From Lignipirellula cremea (GTDB lineage Bacteria > Planctomycetota > Planctomycetia > Pirellulales > Pirellulaceae), in assembly GCF_007751035.1 (NCBI RefSeq), contig NZ_CP036433.1:4259001-4323000 (forward strand): a DNA stretch of 64,000 nt. Direction: 5' to 3'. The notes under the pieces are model-generated. The model made no database searches. It worked only from the letters and a program-made list of their open reading frames with translations, and was not told the origin of the DNA. Both the position numbers and the translations under genes were made by a program. Shown in pieces: positions 54,509-63,917 of this stretch (its first letter is position 1; each line of letters begins with the position of its first letter).

Positions 54509-54516
54509 CTTGCAAT
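54488..54516 (+). promoter_or_regulatory. Promoter overlapping the palindrome
   Basis: TTGACA (54488-54493, perfect) and TGCAAT (54511-54516, 4 of 6) with a 17-base spacer. The start codon of the propeller gene is 122 bases downstream. Confidence 0.5.
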
Positions 54517-54637
54517 GCCGGGCGAGCCTGACCAGGTTATTCTGGAAAGCCTGGCGAGCTTCTCTTGCGAGGTCATGAGCATGCACGGCCCGTCAGCACC
54601 TTTTCCCTTTCCTTGCACCGAACCAGGGCGCCTTTCT

Positions 54638-57214
54638 ATGCGATACTTGCTCGCTATCACCTTTTTGCTGGGCGGGACGGCTCTGGCCTCCGGGGAAACA
54701 CCCGTCGCTTTTTCGGCAAAACCCGTCGTGCAAAAAAACGCGACCGGCATGACGATCGACTTCACCCTGTCCGCCAGGGCTGATGTCGAAGTAGCGATCG
54801 TCAACGGCCAGGGCCGAGTCGTTCGTCACCTGGCCGCCGGCGTGATTGGCGGAAAGAACGCGGCGCCTGCGCCGTTTATCGCGGGCCTGTCGCAAAGCGT
54901 GGCGTGGGATCGCCGCGACGATTACGGCGAACCGGTGGACGGCGATTGCACGGCGCGCGTCCGCGCAGGGATGGGGACAAAGATCGACCGCATTGTCGGC
55001 GGTGATCCGTATGCGTTTTACTCCCAGGAGATGGGCCAGGGCGACCATGCCGCCTGGCGCCTGACCGGCCTGGAAGCCAAGTCCGACGGCAAGGTTTATC
55101 TGCTGGCCAACGCGAACAACTACGGGCCTGCAGCCCTGCGACAGTACGAAGCCGACGGCTCCTACTGTCGCACCGTGTACCCGCCGCCGGCCGGATTGAA
55201 ACAGGAGCAGGTCGCCGGATGGGGCAGCGTTCCAGCCGACGATGGAACCTATCGCTTCCAGTACAACGACCTGGATTCGCCCGCCATCACCACGTCCTTT
55301 CTCTCCGGCAACCGTGGCCGCATCGCTTCCCTGCTGCCTTCGCCGCATCCCGACGAACTCCTGCTGACCCGCGATTTTGAACTGCTCAAAGTGCATACTG
55401 ACGGATCACTGCCGGAGCATCCCCAGCTCACGGGTCGACTCGTCAACCAGCCTGCGATGGAGCCGGATGTCAAGAATCCTCGTCTGGGTCCCTGGCGACT
55501 GTCGGGCCCGCTGCATACCTGCAACGCGCCCGACGGCGAGCACTTTTATCTGAGCGGCGTCTTCGCCGGCGCGACGGACAATCGCGGCAGTCGCATCGGC
55601 GCATCGCCCGACGGGTTCTGGCGGGACGGTCAGGTGTACCGGGTGGACTACGCTACACGCACGGCGGAAGTCTTCTTTGCTCTCGATCCCAAGCAGGTCA
55701 TCACCGACCTGAAGGAACGGACCAGCTCGCCGATTGCCGACGCCAAATACGGCGAATACGCGGCCCTGCAGGGAGTGGCGGTCGACGGCAGCGGCCGTGT
55801 GTTTGTGTGCGACCGGCAGAACCAGCGCCTTCTGGTCCTTGATGCGGACGGCAAGCAGCTCCGCGAGATCCCGCTGGCGTATCCCGATATGATCGCCGTC
55901 AGCCCGAATTCCCAGGCGATTTACGTCACCACGCGGACCGGCCATTTCCATGACAAAGGAGAACTCACGCTGCACAAGTTCGCCGACTGGAGCAAAGATG
56001 CGAAACCGGTCGCCAGTATGCCGCTGTGTGAAGTTCGCTTCTACGGTCAGCGAACGCATCTGGCCGTGGCGGAGTCCGCCGGCAAAGTGTTTGTCTGGGT
56101 GGCGTATACGTCGCTGCCGGTTCGCGTGTTTGAGGACAGCGGAACGGACCTGAAGCTTGTCAAGGATTTCTACGAAGCAGGGCCGCAAAGGGCGCTCGAT
56201 CTGCAGCACATGGCCGTCGATCCGGAAACCGGGAACGCGCTGATCGCCGACGGATTCGACCGCTGTTTCCAACTGAGCGACTGGGAAAACCCGCGATTTG
56301 AACGGATCATGCAGGACGAAAACACGCCGGTGGAAGGACTCAGTCTGGCGATCGATAGCCGTCATCGCTGGCTCTACACGCATGGGGATCGCGAGCCCAT
56401 TTGCCGCTTTCATCTGGATCGCAAGTACTTTTCCCCGGCGCCGCCGGCCGGTTCGCAGAATGGCAGCGCGCTGACCGATAAACTCAGCAGCGACTGGCGC
56501 ATTGGACTCGGCCATGGGGATCGCGGAATTGCGGTCGCCCGCGATGGAAGTTTCGCCACGCTGGCCGCGCTGGGAACGGGCCCCGACTACGGCGGCTACC
56601 TGCGCTACTATCCGGCGAATTCCCCGCAGACGCCCTGGGAAGGTCTGCTCCTCACCGCCTTTGGCGAGAAGGTCAAGGCAGCCGGCGTGCGGTTCGACCT
56701 GCAGGGAAACCTGTACGCCGGCAAGATCGACGGGCCGCCGACCTCGCCGCCTGTGGGTTACGAGCGGGATGCAAATTACCAACAGAGCACGGGCCGGATC
56801 TACCGCTTTGCCCCAACCGGCTCCTTCGAGAAAGGGAACCTGTTCCCCACCGAACCGGTCGCAGCGGCAAAAGTTTACGACGTGGACTTTGGCATGATCG
56901 GGCCCCGGTTCGCTCGCACGCCGCGGTTTACCATCGACGGCTTTGGCCGCATTTACTATCCGGCTGGTTTACTGTCGCAGGTGGCCGTGATCGATAACGA
57001 GGGGAACCCGATTCATCGGTTTGGCGCGTATGGCAATCGCGACTCGCTCGGCGGCCTTGCCGGCGACCTCGTCCCGACCGTTGACATTCCGCTGGCCATG
57101 CCCAGCAGTGTCGACGCGACCGACGATTACATCTACGTTACCGATATCGTCAACATCCGCCTGCTGCGAATCGCCAAAACGTTCGCCGCCAGCGAGAGCG
57201 TTCGCATCCCCTGA
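54638..57214 (+). CDS. Large secreted beta-propeller (NHL-like) protein
   Basis: 858 residues from ATG 54638 with a signal peptide (YLLAITFLLGGTALASG); the frame is open far upstream but without homology. An N-terminal FlgD-like beta-sandwich (about 25-95, VEVAIVNGQGRVVRHLAAG) precedes repeated propeller blades: LQGVAVDGSGRVFVCDRQNQRLLVLDADGKQL, LQHMAVDPETGNALIADG and FTIDGFGRIYYPAGLLSQVAVIDNEGNPI. No catalytic site was identified. NHL-type propellers often bind ligands or act as lyases. It is first in the operon with the dual hydrolase and sialidase. Confidence 0.78.
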   Translation: MRYLLAITFLLGGTALASGETPVAFSAKPVVQKNATGMTIDFTLSARADVEVAIVNGQGRVVRHLAAGVIGGKNAAPAPFIAGLSQSVAWDRRDDYGEPVDGDCTARVRAGMGTKIDRIVGGDPYAFYSQEMGQGDHAAWRLTGLEAKSDGKVYLLANANNYGPAALRQYEADGSYCRTVYPPPAGLKQEQVAGWGSVPADDGTYRFQYNDLDSPAITTSFLSGNRGRIASLLPSPHPDELLLTRDFELLKVHTDGSLPEHPQLTGRLVNQPAMEPDVKNPRLGPWRLSGPLHTCNAPDGEHFYLSGVFAGATDNRGSRIGASPDGFWRDGQVYRVDYATRTAEVFFALDPKQVITDLKERTSSPIADAKYGEYAALQGVAVDGSGRVFVCDRQNQRLLVLDADGKQLREIPLAYPDMIAVSPNSQAIYVTTRTGHFHDKGELTLHKFADWSKDAKPVASMPLCEVRFYGQRTHLAVAESAGKVFVWVAYTSLPVRVFEDSGTDLKLVKDFYEAGPQRALDLQHMAVDPETGNALIADGFDRCFQLSDWENPRFERIMQDENTPVEGLSLAIDSRHRWLYTHGDREPICRFHLDRKYFSPAPPAGSQNGSALTDKLSSDWRIGLGHGDRGIAVARDGSFATLAALGTGPDYGGYLRYYPANSPQTPWEGLLLTAFGEKVKAAGVRFDLQGNLYAGKIDGPPTSPPVGYERDANYQQSTGRIYRFAPTGSFEKGNLFPTEPVAAAKVYDVDFGMIGPRFARTPRFTIDGFGRIYYPAGLLSQVAVIDNEGNPIHRFGAYGNRDSLGGLAGDLVPTVDIPLAMPSSVDATDDYIYVTDIVNIRLLRIAKTFAASESVRIP

Positions 57215-57281
57215 GCAGCCGGTCTGCCTTAACGACCGTCTCGCCCAGGCGAGTCGCTTCCCCTTTCTGGAAATACTTCCG

Positions 57282-59030
57282 ATGAATATGGCCCCCCTGA
57301 CTTGTTGTCCCTCTTTCACGGAAAGCGCCGTTCGCCGGCCATGTCGGGTTATCGGGACGGCGGCCGTGCTATGGCTGGTGGCGATCGGGTTGTTCCCCGC
57401 GATCAGCGCGTTCCCGGCGATGGCGGGCGAGACGGCTGGCTTCCCTGGCAAGCAGAGCGAGTGGAACGGTTACCCGCGGTACGATTTTGAAGTCGATGGC
57501 AAGCCGGTGATGGTCATCGCTCCGCACCAGACGGCGACGGGACGTCCCTGGGTCTGGCACGGCGAGTTCTTTGGCCACAAGCCGGCTCCTGATATTGCAT
57601 TGCTCGGCCATGGCTTTCATATCGTCTATATGCGGGTTCCCAACCTGCTCGGCGCTCCGTCGGCGGTGAAGTCCTGGGATGCGTGTTACCAGGAACTGAC
57701 CGGCAAGTATGGTCTTGCCGCCAAGGCGGCGCTCGTGGGCCTCAGCCGCGGTGGACTGTATTGCTACAACTGGGCGGCGGCTAACCCGGAGAAGGTCGCC
57801 TGTATTTATGGCGACGCGCCGGTTTGCGACTTCAAGAGCTGGCCCGGCGGCAAAGGAAAAGGGAAAGGCAGCGCTCGCGACTGGCAGCTGGTCCTGAAAG
57901 AGTATGGTTTCCAGGACGAAGCCCAGGCGTTGGCCTACGACAAGAACCCGGTCGATAACCTGCAGCCGCTGGCCAGGGCTGGCGTGCCGTTGCTGCACGT
58001 GTATGGCGAAGCCGACGACGTCGTTCCCTGGGAAGAGAACACCGGACTGCTCGCCCAGCGCTACCGCCAACTGGGCGGCTCGATCACGCTGATCGCCAAA
58101 CCGGGGATCGGCCATCATCCGCATGGGCTGGACGATCCCACGCCGATTGTCGACTTCATCCGGAGCCACGCGCCGAGCGACCCGTCCGCCAAAGCAGCGC
58201 CGCGTCGATTGGACGCTGTCGATCAGTTGGGCGTCGCGATCGAACCGTCCCGGCAGATCGTCTATAAAAAGGCTGGCGGGAAGGAGCTGTACTTGCATCT
58301 GTTTGAACCAGACGGCTGGCAGGCGACCGATCGCCGGCCCTGCTTTCTGATTATTCATGGCGGCGGCTGGGCCGGCGGCGTCCCGCGGCGGATGTATCCC
58401 TTCGCTGAGCACTTTGCCCGGCAGGGAATGGTGGGCGTCAGCCTGCACTACCGACGGCTGGGCTCTACTCCCGACACGACCGTGTTGGAGTGTGTAAAAG
58501 ACGCTCGCTCCGCCATCCGTTTTCTGCGCGCCCATGCCGACGAACTGGGCATCGATCCCGGCAGAATCGTCGTCAGCGGCGGTTCCGCCGGCGGGCATCT
58601 GGCCGTCAGCACGGCTTTGTTCACCCAGCTGAATGAAGCGGGCGAAGCAACCGAAACGAGCGCCGTCCCCGATGCGCTCGTCCTGCTCTTCCCCGCCCTC
58701 GATATTTCGGAGATGCCCAAGGCGATCGAGAAATTTGGCGAACGCTGGCAGGAACTCTCGCCCCTGCAGCATGTGCGGGCCGAACTTCCGCCGACAATAA
58801 TCTTTCAGGGTACGGCCGACACGGCGACCCCGTTCGCCGGCGCCAAAGCGTTCCAGGCCGCTATGAAGAAAGCGGGCAACCGCTGTGAGCTGGTCGCCCA
58901 TGAAGGCGGCAGGCACGGCTATCTGATGTTTGACAAGGAGCTTTTCCAGGATACGCTGGCTCGGACCGAAAAGTTTCTGGATTCGCTCGATTTCCTGCCT
59001 GCCAAACGACCCCGTGGAGTGGCCCCCTGA
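57282..59030 (+). CDS. Two-headed secreted alpha/beta hydrolase
   Basis: 582 residues from ATG 57282, signal peptide at about 20-48. Two complete alpha/beta hydrolase domains are joined. Domain 1 (about 60-300) has nucleophile GLSRGG (Ser155), acid in YGEADD and His in GIGHHPHG. Domain 2 (about 325-575) is a BD-FAE/hormone-sensitive-lipase-like esterase with HGGGW (359-363), GGSAGG (Ser435) and GRHGY supplying His. Both triads look intact. It starts 67 bases after the propeller stop and ends overlapping the sialidase ATG by one base (TGATG). Confidence 0.88.
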   Translation: MNMAPLTCCPSFTESAVRRPCRVIGTAAVLWLVAIGLFPAISAFPAMAGETAGFPGKQSEWNGYPRYDFEVDGKPVMVIAPHQTATGRPWVWHGEFFGHKPAPDIALLGHGFHIVYMRVPNLLGAPSAVKSWDACYQELTGKYGLAAKAALVGLSRGGLYCYNWAAANPEKVACIYGDAPVCDFKSWPGGKGKGKGSARDWQLVLKEYGFQDEAQALAYDKNPVDNLQPLARAGVPLLHVYGEADDVVPWEENTGLLAQRYRQLGGSITLIAKPGIGHHPHGLDDPTPIVDFIRSHAPSDPSAKAAPRRLDAVDQLGVAIEPSRQIVYKKAGGKELYLHLFEPDGWQATDRRPCFLIIHGGGWAGGVPRRMYPFAEHFARQGMVGVSLHYRRLGSTPDTTVLECVKDARSAIRFLRAHADELGIDPGRIVVSGGSAGGHLAVSTALFTQLNEAGEATETSAVPDALVLLFPALDISEMPKAIEKFGERWQELSPLQHVRAELPPTIIFQGTADTATPFAGAKAFQAAMKKAGNRCELVAHEGGRHGYLMFDKELFQDTLARTEKFLDSLDFLPAKRPRGVAP

Positions 59031-60259
59031 TGATGCTTCGTACGAAGAGCCTACTGTTTTTGGCGCTGCTGGCGATTGTTCCGCTGGCCCGGCTTTCGGC
59101 TGCCGAACCCACCGACACGGCCGCCCAAATCGCGGCGATGGAGAAGATCGCCGACCTGGCGCTTGTGCCGCCGACGCTCAACACGTCGCCGTTGCCCGAG
59201 TATGGATACGACAAACTTGACTACGGGATGACGATCGGCATTGAACGCACGCCAGGCGGTCGCTTGTGGGCGTGCTGGGTCGCCGGCGGCGACAGCCCCA
59301 AGGCATTCTTCGTGCTGGCGACCAGCGACGACGACGGCGAAACCTGGTCGCCGCCGCGACTGGTGGTGGACTCGCATTCACCCGATCTGCCAGAGCCGCG
59401 GAGCATCCTGGTCGGCAACCTGTGGACCGATCCAACCGGGAAGCTTTGGCTGTTCTTTGACCAGTCGATGGATATGTTTGACGGTCGCGCTGGGGTGTGG
59501 GCCGCCGTTTGTGAGAACCCCGATGCCGATGCGCCCACGTGGTCGGCCCCGCGCCGGCTCTGGCATGGCGTCATGCTGAACAAGCCGACGGTGCTATCGA
59601 CCGGCGAATGGCTGTTGCCGATCTCGCTTGACCAGCGGCCCGGCTTTCGCAAGTTCAAGGGCTGTTTTGCTGAGCTGGATCCGCTGCGGGGCGCCAACGT
59701 GCTGGTCTCGACCGACCAGGGCGCCAACTGGACCCGCCGCGGCTGCGTGCAGTTTCCCAAACCCGACTGGCATGAGCATATGCTGGTCGAACGGAAAAAT
59801 GGCAGCCTGTGGATGCTGGCCCGCACGGGCAACGGGATGATGCAGAGCACTTCGACCGACGCTGGCAAGACGTGGACCGAGCCGACCTTTCCCGCCATTT
59901 CGCAACCGGTCGCTCGTTTCCATGTGCGACGTGTTGCTTCCGGCCGCATCCTGCTGGTCAAGCACGGCGAGAAGATCGACGCCCACGAAGGACGCAGCCA
60001 GCTGACGGCCTGGCTCTCCAGCGATGAAGGGGAAACCTGGCAGGGCGGCCTGATGCTCGATGAGCGGAAAGGCGTTTCCTATCCCGACGGATTCCAGGCG
60101 CCGGACGGCATGCTTTACATCTCGTACGATCGCAACCGCTCCACCGACGGCGAGATCCTGCTGGCCCGTTTTACCGAAGCCGACATCCTGGCCGGTGAAC
60201 TGAAGAATCCTCGCTCCCGGCTGCGGATGCTGATCAGTCGCCCTCTCGCCGGCAGGTAA
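59030..60259 (+). CDS. Secreted exo-alpha-sialidase-like BNR-repeat protein
   Basis: 409 residues with a signal peptide (KSLLFLALLAIVPLARLSA). Four Asp boxes are plain: SDDDGETW, STDQGANW, STDAGKTW and SSDEGETW. This is the sialidase/BNR six-bladed propeller of GH33-like or related sulfatase-associated proteins. The catalytic Arg triad, Tyr and Asp of true sialidases cannot be confirmed by eye, so a related glycosidase or binding role is possible. It is co-translated with the dual hydrolase. Confidence 0.88.
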   Translation: MMLRTKSLLFLALLAIVPLARLSAAEPTDTAAQIAAMEKIADLALVPPTLNTSPLPEYGYDKLDYGMTIGIERTPGGRLWACWVAGGDSPKAFFVLATSDDDGETWSPPRLVVDSHSPDLPEPRSILVGNLWTDPTGKLWLFFDQSMDMFDGRAGVWAAVCENPDADAPTWSAPRRLWHGVMLNKPTVLSTGEWLLPISLDQRPGFRKFKGCFAELDPLRGANVLVSTDQGANWTRRGCVQFPKPDWHEHMLVERKNGSLWMLARTGNGMMQSTSTDAGKTWTEPTFPAISQPVARFHVRRVASGRILLVKHGEKIDAHEGRSQLTAWLSSDEGETWQGGLMLDERKGVSYPDGFQAPDGMLYISYDRNRSTDGEILLARFTEADILAGELKNPRSRLRMLISRPLAGR

Positions 60260-60312
60260 ATCTTTTGCCTGGCGTCGTTAATGCGACATCGTCATCGCAA
60301 GGTTCTGCTGCC

Positions 60313-60334
60313 TGCGGCCGCAAGGGCGGCCGCA
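60313..60334 (+). terminator. Terminator of the propeller-hydrolase-sialidase operon
   Basis: Arms tgcggccgc (60313-60321) and gcggccgca (60326-60334) pair perfectly over 9 bp with an AAGG loop and are followed by tttctggtt. It lies 54 bases past the sialidase stop. Confidence 0.75.
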
Positions 60335-60992
60335 TTTCTGGTTCAATGCGACAACGCCTCTCATGTCGCGCCTCACGGTCTCTGCCGTCAGGTTTTCGCT
60401 GCTTTCCTCAGCCGTTGTTTTACAGAACAACATTGCCTCGCTGGCATTCTTGACTTTGGCAAATGTCTGTCACTTGCGGGATAACCTTAGAGCATCACTA
60501 AGGAAACTTTACGGATGACGGCATTTTTGGAACGTCCCTGAGATAAATGGACGATCCTTTAGCGAAAACATCGAACAGAGTTTATCTATCCCGTCGAGTT
60601 TTCGTAATGGGAACCGTGACAGACTGCGCAGAGGTTTCGCCTTGTTCAACCGTGAGAGTTTGCGCCAGCGCCAACCTTCCAGGCGCTGTGTGAAGATAAA
60701 GGCGTCGCAAACGGTCGCATCCTGATTGAGCCTGTTGATAAAAATCGCTGTGCGACGTGTGTATCAAAATGGAGCGTCGGCTGCTGCCGCCTGGATCGCA
60801 ATTCGAGTGCGTAAAGCCTGGTCAAGCGTGTTTTGTCGCCTTTCACGAGAAGTAACGCTCTCGACATGCGATCTGCGCCCGGCAGGTCTGGGGGAAATAG
60901 GGAAAAACTCAGGCAATCCAGAGAAAAAACGGCATGTCAGCCTGAGTCGATGGGGAAGAACCGCATTCGGAAGAGAAACAACCTTCTCCGCT

Positions 60993-61020
60993 TTGACAAT
61001 GCCTGGCCACAAACTACATC
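60993..61020 (+). promoter_or_regulatory. Possible promoter of the chemosensory cluster
   Basis: TTGACA (60993-60998, perfect) is followed after 16 bases by TACATC (61015-61020), a weak -10. The cheW ATG is at 61058. Confidence 0.3.
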
Positions 61021-61057
61021 TCGCATAGTTCAACCCTGACACGCATAAGGAACGACT

Positions 61058-61576
61058 ATGTCCACCGCGACATTTGAAACGCCGTCCAGGGAGCTTAAAC
61101 GCGATTCCAACGCGGAAGGCACCCTGCAGCTGGTGAGCTTTCAGCTCGCCGAGGAAGAATACGGAATCGAGATTAACAAAGTACGCGAGATTATTCTCGT
61201 CGGCGAGATTACACAAGTTCCGCAAACGCCGGCCTATGTGAAAGGGCTGATCAATCTTCGCAGTACGGTGATTCCCGTCGTGGATCTGCGGCTGCGGTTT
61301 CAGCTCTCCGAAGCGTCAGTGACCGACGACACACGGATTGTCGTAATCAACATTGGCGGAAAAACGATCGGCATTATTGTCGACGCCGTTAATGAAGTTC
61401 TGCGAGTTTCCAAGAATCAGATCGCTCCCCCGCCGCCGACTGTGGCAGGTCTGGGGCACGATTATCTGGTGGGGCTCGTCAAACTGAAAGAGCGACTTTT
61501 GATCCTGTTGGATATTGAAAAAATCCTGGTTGAAAGCGTAGGACCGGACCCCGAAAGTTTGTCCGCATTGATTTAA
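61058..61576 (+). CDS. cheW: Chemotaxis coupling protein CheW
   Basis: 172 residues with AAGGAA upstream. The CheW fold shows [49 protein letters not shown] and [14 protein letters not shown] in order. CheW couples methyl-accepting receptors to CheA kinase. The N-terminal 22 residues are a short polar extension. The neighbouring receptor and cheR gene place it in a complete chemosensory cluster that continues beyond the window. Confidence 0.96.
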   Translation: MSTATFETPSRELKRDSNAEGTLQLVSFQLAEEEYGIEINKVREIILVGEITQVPQTPAYVKGLINLRSTVIPVVDLRLRFQLSEASVTDDTRIVVINIGGKTIGIIVDAVNEVLRVSKNQIAPPPPTVAGLGHDYLVGLVKLKERLLILLDIEKILVESVGPDPESLSALI

Positions 61577-61665
61577 CTTTCCCCAGCATTCCTGCCATTA
61601 CTTTCCTCCTGCCGCAACCTGCCTCCCAGATCCCTTTCCCACCTACAGAAACAAGGGCTATTGCC

Positions 61666-63774
61666 ATGACTCCAGCCACTCTCGACCTGCCCGAATCCGA
61701 GCTTCAGTCCAAGCTGACCGACGCGAGCGCCCAGATCGACGCCGTTAGCGCAGCGTTCGCCATGATTGAGTTCGAACCCGACGGCACGATTGTCAACGCC
61801 AACCAGAATTTCCTCGACACCGTGGGCTACTCCCTGGCAGAGATCCAAGGGAAGCACCATCGCATGTTTGTCGATCCGGCCTATGCCCGCAGCACCGAGT
61901 ACCGCGACTTCTGGGCCAAACTGGCCCGGGGTCAATCGCAATCAGGCGAGTTTGCTCGCATCGGGGCCAACGGGAAAGAGGTCTGGATCCAGGCCCGTTA
62001 TAGCGCTCTGGTCGATGAACACGGCAAAACCTACAAGGTGATCAAGTTTGCTTCGGATATCACCAGCGACATCGAGCGGCGAAACAAGGCCCTGGATTTT
62101 CAGAACCAGATCCAGGCGATCAACGAAGCCCAGGCCGTGATTGAGTTTGAACCCGACGGCTCCATCATTACGGCGAACAGTAACTTCCTGCAGACAATGG
62201 GATATTCGGCCCGCGAAATCCAGAACGAACACCACCGCATGTTCATCGATCCGGCCTATGCCCGCACCCCCGAGTATCGCGCCTTCTGGACCAACCTCGG
62301 TCGCGGAGAGTCGCAAGAGGGCGAGTTTCAGCGTTTCGGCAAAGGCGGGAAGGAAGTCTGGCTCCAGGCGCGTTATAGCGCCCTGCTGGACGATGAGGGT
62401 CGGACTTACAAAGTGGTGAAGTACGCCTCGGATATTACCGAAGCAGTACGTTCCCGCCAGGACGCCGCCCAGAAAGCGGCCATCCTGGAGAACGCCCCCG
62501 TCAACATCATGCTGGCCAACGCTGACGGCGTGATCATCTATATGAATCCGGCCTCGCGGGAGACCCTGCGAACGATCGAGCATCAACTGCCGGTCAAGGT
62601 TGATAACATCGTCGGCGGATCGTATGACGTCTTCCACAAGAACCCGGCGCATCAGCGGAAGTTACTGGCTGACCCGCGGAACCTGCCTCACCAGGCCGAA
62701 ATCACACTCGGCGATGAATACCTGCGGCTCAATGCGTCCGCCATTTACGATATCGAAGGCGCCTTCGCCGGGCCGATGATCGCCTGGGAAGTCATCACCC
62801 AGCAGAAGCATTCTGAACAGCAGGAGAAACAAAATCAGCAGCGCGAACGCGAACAGCAGCAAGAGCTGCGGAGCAAGGTCGACCAACTGCTGCAGGTTGT
62901 CAACGCCGCCGCCGAGGGTGATCTTACTCAGGAAATCACCTTCACCGGAACCGACGCAGTCGGCGAGCTGGCGGCGGGACTGAAGCGGATGATCACTGAC
63001 CTTCGCGACATTATTTCGCAGGTGGTCGATGGCGCCGCCCAGTTCACCGAAGGCTCCCGCGTGGTGGCGGAGAGCGCCCAGACGCTCGCCCAGGGAGCGC
63101 AGACGCAGAGTGCTTCGGTGGAAGAGATGAGCGCCTCGATTGAAGAGCTGATGCGGAGCATCAATGCGGTGCGCAGCAACGCCAGCGAGGCTAACAAAGT
63201 CGCCACCGAGACCAGCAGCCTGGCCGAAGAAGGCGGCTCCGCCGTGAAGAAGTCGATCGAAGCGATGGACCGGATCAAGGCCTCTTCCAGCCAGATCAGT
63301 GAGATCATCCAGGTGATTTCCGAGATCGCCAGCCAGACCAATCTGCTGGCCCTCAACGCCGCGATTGAAGCGGCCCGGGCCGGCGAACACGGTCTTGGCT
63401 TTGCGGTGGTCGCCGACGAAGTCCGCAAGCTGGCCGAACGTTCCAGCGAAGCCGCGAAAGAGATTTCCAACCTGATCAAGGAGTCGACTCATCGCGTCGA
63501 CGAAGGCGCCAAGCTCAGCGAAAAGACGGGCGAGTCGCTTACCAAGATCATCCAGGGAGTCGGCGCCACCGCCCAGCGGATCGCCGAAATTGCCGACGCC
63601 ACCGTCGAGCAATCCCAGAACGCGACCGAAGTTTCCAACGCCATCGGGCAGGTCTCGCAGGTCACCGAGCAGTCGGCGGCCGGCAGCGAAGAGATGGCCT
63701 CCAGCAGCGAAGAACTCGGTGCTCAAGCCTCCGCCCTGGGCGATCTGGTCTCCCGGTTCCGTCTCGAGAAGTAA
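61666..63774 (+). CDS. Soluble triple-PAS methyl-accepting chemoreceptor
   Basis: 702 residues with no membrane helix, so a cytoplasmic receptor. PAS1 (34-133) and PAS2 (159-258) are near copies, each with GYS, HHRMF and DPAYAR. A third, different PAS-like region (about 272-385) begins [26 protein letters not shown] Gln/Glu-rich linker, a HAMP-like element ([26 protein letters not shown], read in part) and the signalling tip ([25 protein letters not shown], read in part) follow. It should sense an internal redox state or ligand and control CheA through CheW. Confidence 0.94.
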   Translation: MTPATLDLPESELQSKLTDASAQIDAVSAAFAMIEFEPDGTIVNANQNFLDTVGYSLAEIQGKHHRMFVDPAYARSTEYRDFWAKLARGQSQSGEFARIGANGKEVWIQARYSALVDEHGKTYKVIKFASDITSDIERRNKALDFQNQIQAINEAQAVIEFEPDGSIITANSNFLQTMGYSAREIQNEHHRMFIDPAYARTPEYRAFWTNLGRGESQEGEFQRFGKGGKEVWLQARYSALLDDEGRTYKVVKYASDITEAVRSRQDAAQKAAILENAPVNIMLANADGVIIYMNPASRETLRTIEHQLPVKVDNIVGGSYDVFHKNPAHQRKLLADPRNLPHQAEITLGDEYLRLNASAIYDIEGAFAGPMIAWEVITQQKHSEQQEKQNQQREREQQQELRSKVDQLLQVVNAAAEGDLTQEITFTGTDAVGELAAGLKRMITDLRDIISQVVDGAAQFTEGSRVVAESAQTLAQGAQTQSASVEEMSASIEELMRSINAVRSNASEANKVATETSSLAEEGGSAVKKSIEAMDRIKASSSQISEIIQVISEIASQTNLLALNAAIEAARAGEHGLGFAVVADEVRKLAERSSEAAKEISNLIKESTHRVDEGAKLSEKTGESLTKIIQGVGATAQRIAEIADATVEQSQNATEVSNAIGQVSQVTEQSAAGSEEMASSSEELGAQASALGDLVSRFRLEK
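61765..62439 (+). repeat. Internal duplication: two near-identical PAS units
   Basis: Residues 34-133 (61765-62064) and 159-258 (62140-62439) align without gaps; I count about 70 identical of 100 residues. The units are separated by a 25-residue helical linker. Confidence 0.9.
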
Positions 63775-63798
63775 CCTTCTCACCTGCCTTCCCCCAGC

Positions 63799-63831
63799 GA
63801 GCCGGGTCCGCAACCGTTGCGGACCCGGCTC
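63799..63831 (+). terminator. Strong hairpin between the receptor and cheR
   Basis: Arms gagccgggtccgcaa (63799-63813) and ttgcggacccggctc (63817-63831) form a perfect 15-bp stem with a 3-base loop. A T-rich stretch (ttcatttt) follows 10 bases later. It may attenuate or end transcription before cheR. Confidence 0.65.
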
Positions 63832-63917
63832 CCCGCCTGGTTCATTTTCCCGCCTTTTCCGGGGCGTCTCCGTCGATCTATGTCGGCGGGGCGTCCTCCC
63901 TTCGAAAGCATGCCCCG

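Larger units (their letters stand above)
54321..54637. other. Divergent regulatory region of the glycan/ester locus
   Basis: 317 bases with no gene of its own. It carries the palindrome 54486-54508 and an overlapping promoter, listed separately; both divergent genes could be regulated here. Confidence 0.6.
60260..61057. other. Long non-coding stretch before cheW
   Basis: 798 bases, the longest gap in the window and visibly poorer in GC than the genes around it. Apart from the terminator at 60313-60334 I see no gene or tRNA. Reading frames in it are short and have no coding pattern on either strand. The cheW promoter and leader should lie in its last 100 bases. Confidence 0.6.

Noticed and set aside
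55406-56782. 458-codon frame opposite the beta-propeller gene
   Set aside because: Antisense to a secreted propeller protein with clear repeats; no start signal or domain.
57369-58916. 515-codon frame opposite the dual hydrolase
   Set aside because: The sense strand has two complete catalytic triads; the antisense frame has no motif.
62662-63813. Long frame opposite the chemoreceptor signalling domain
   Set aside because: A regular feature of GC-rich coding DNA; the composition is repetitive because the receptor helices are repetitive.
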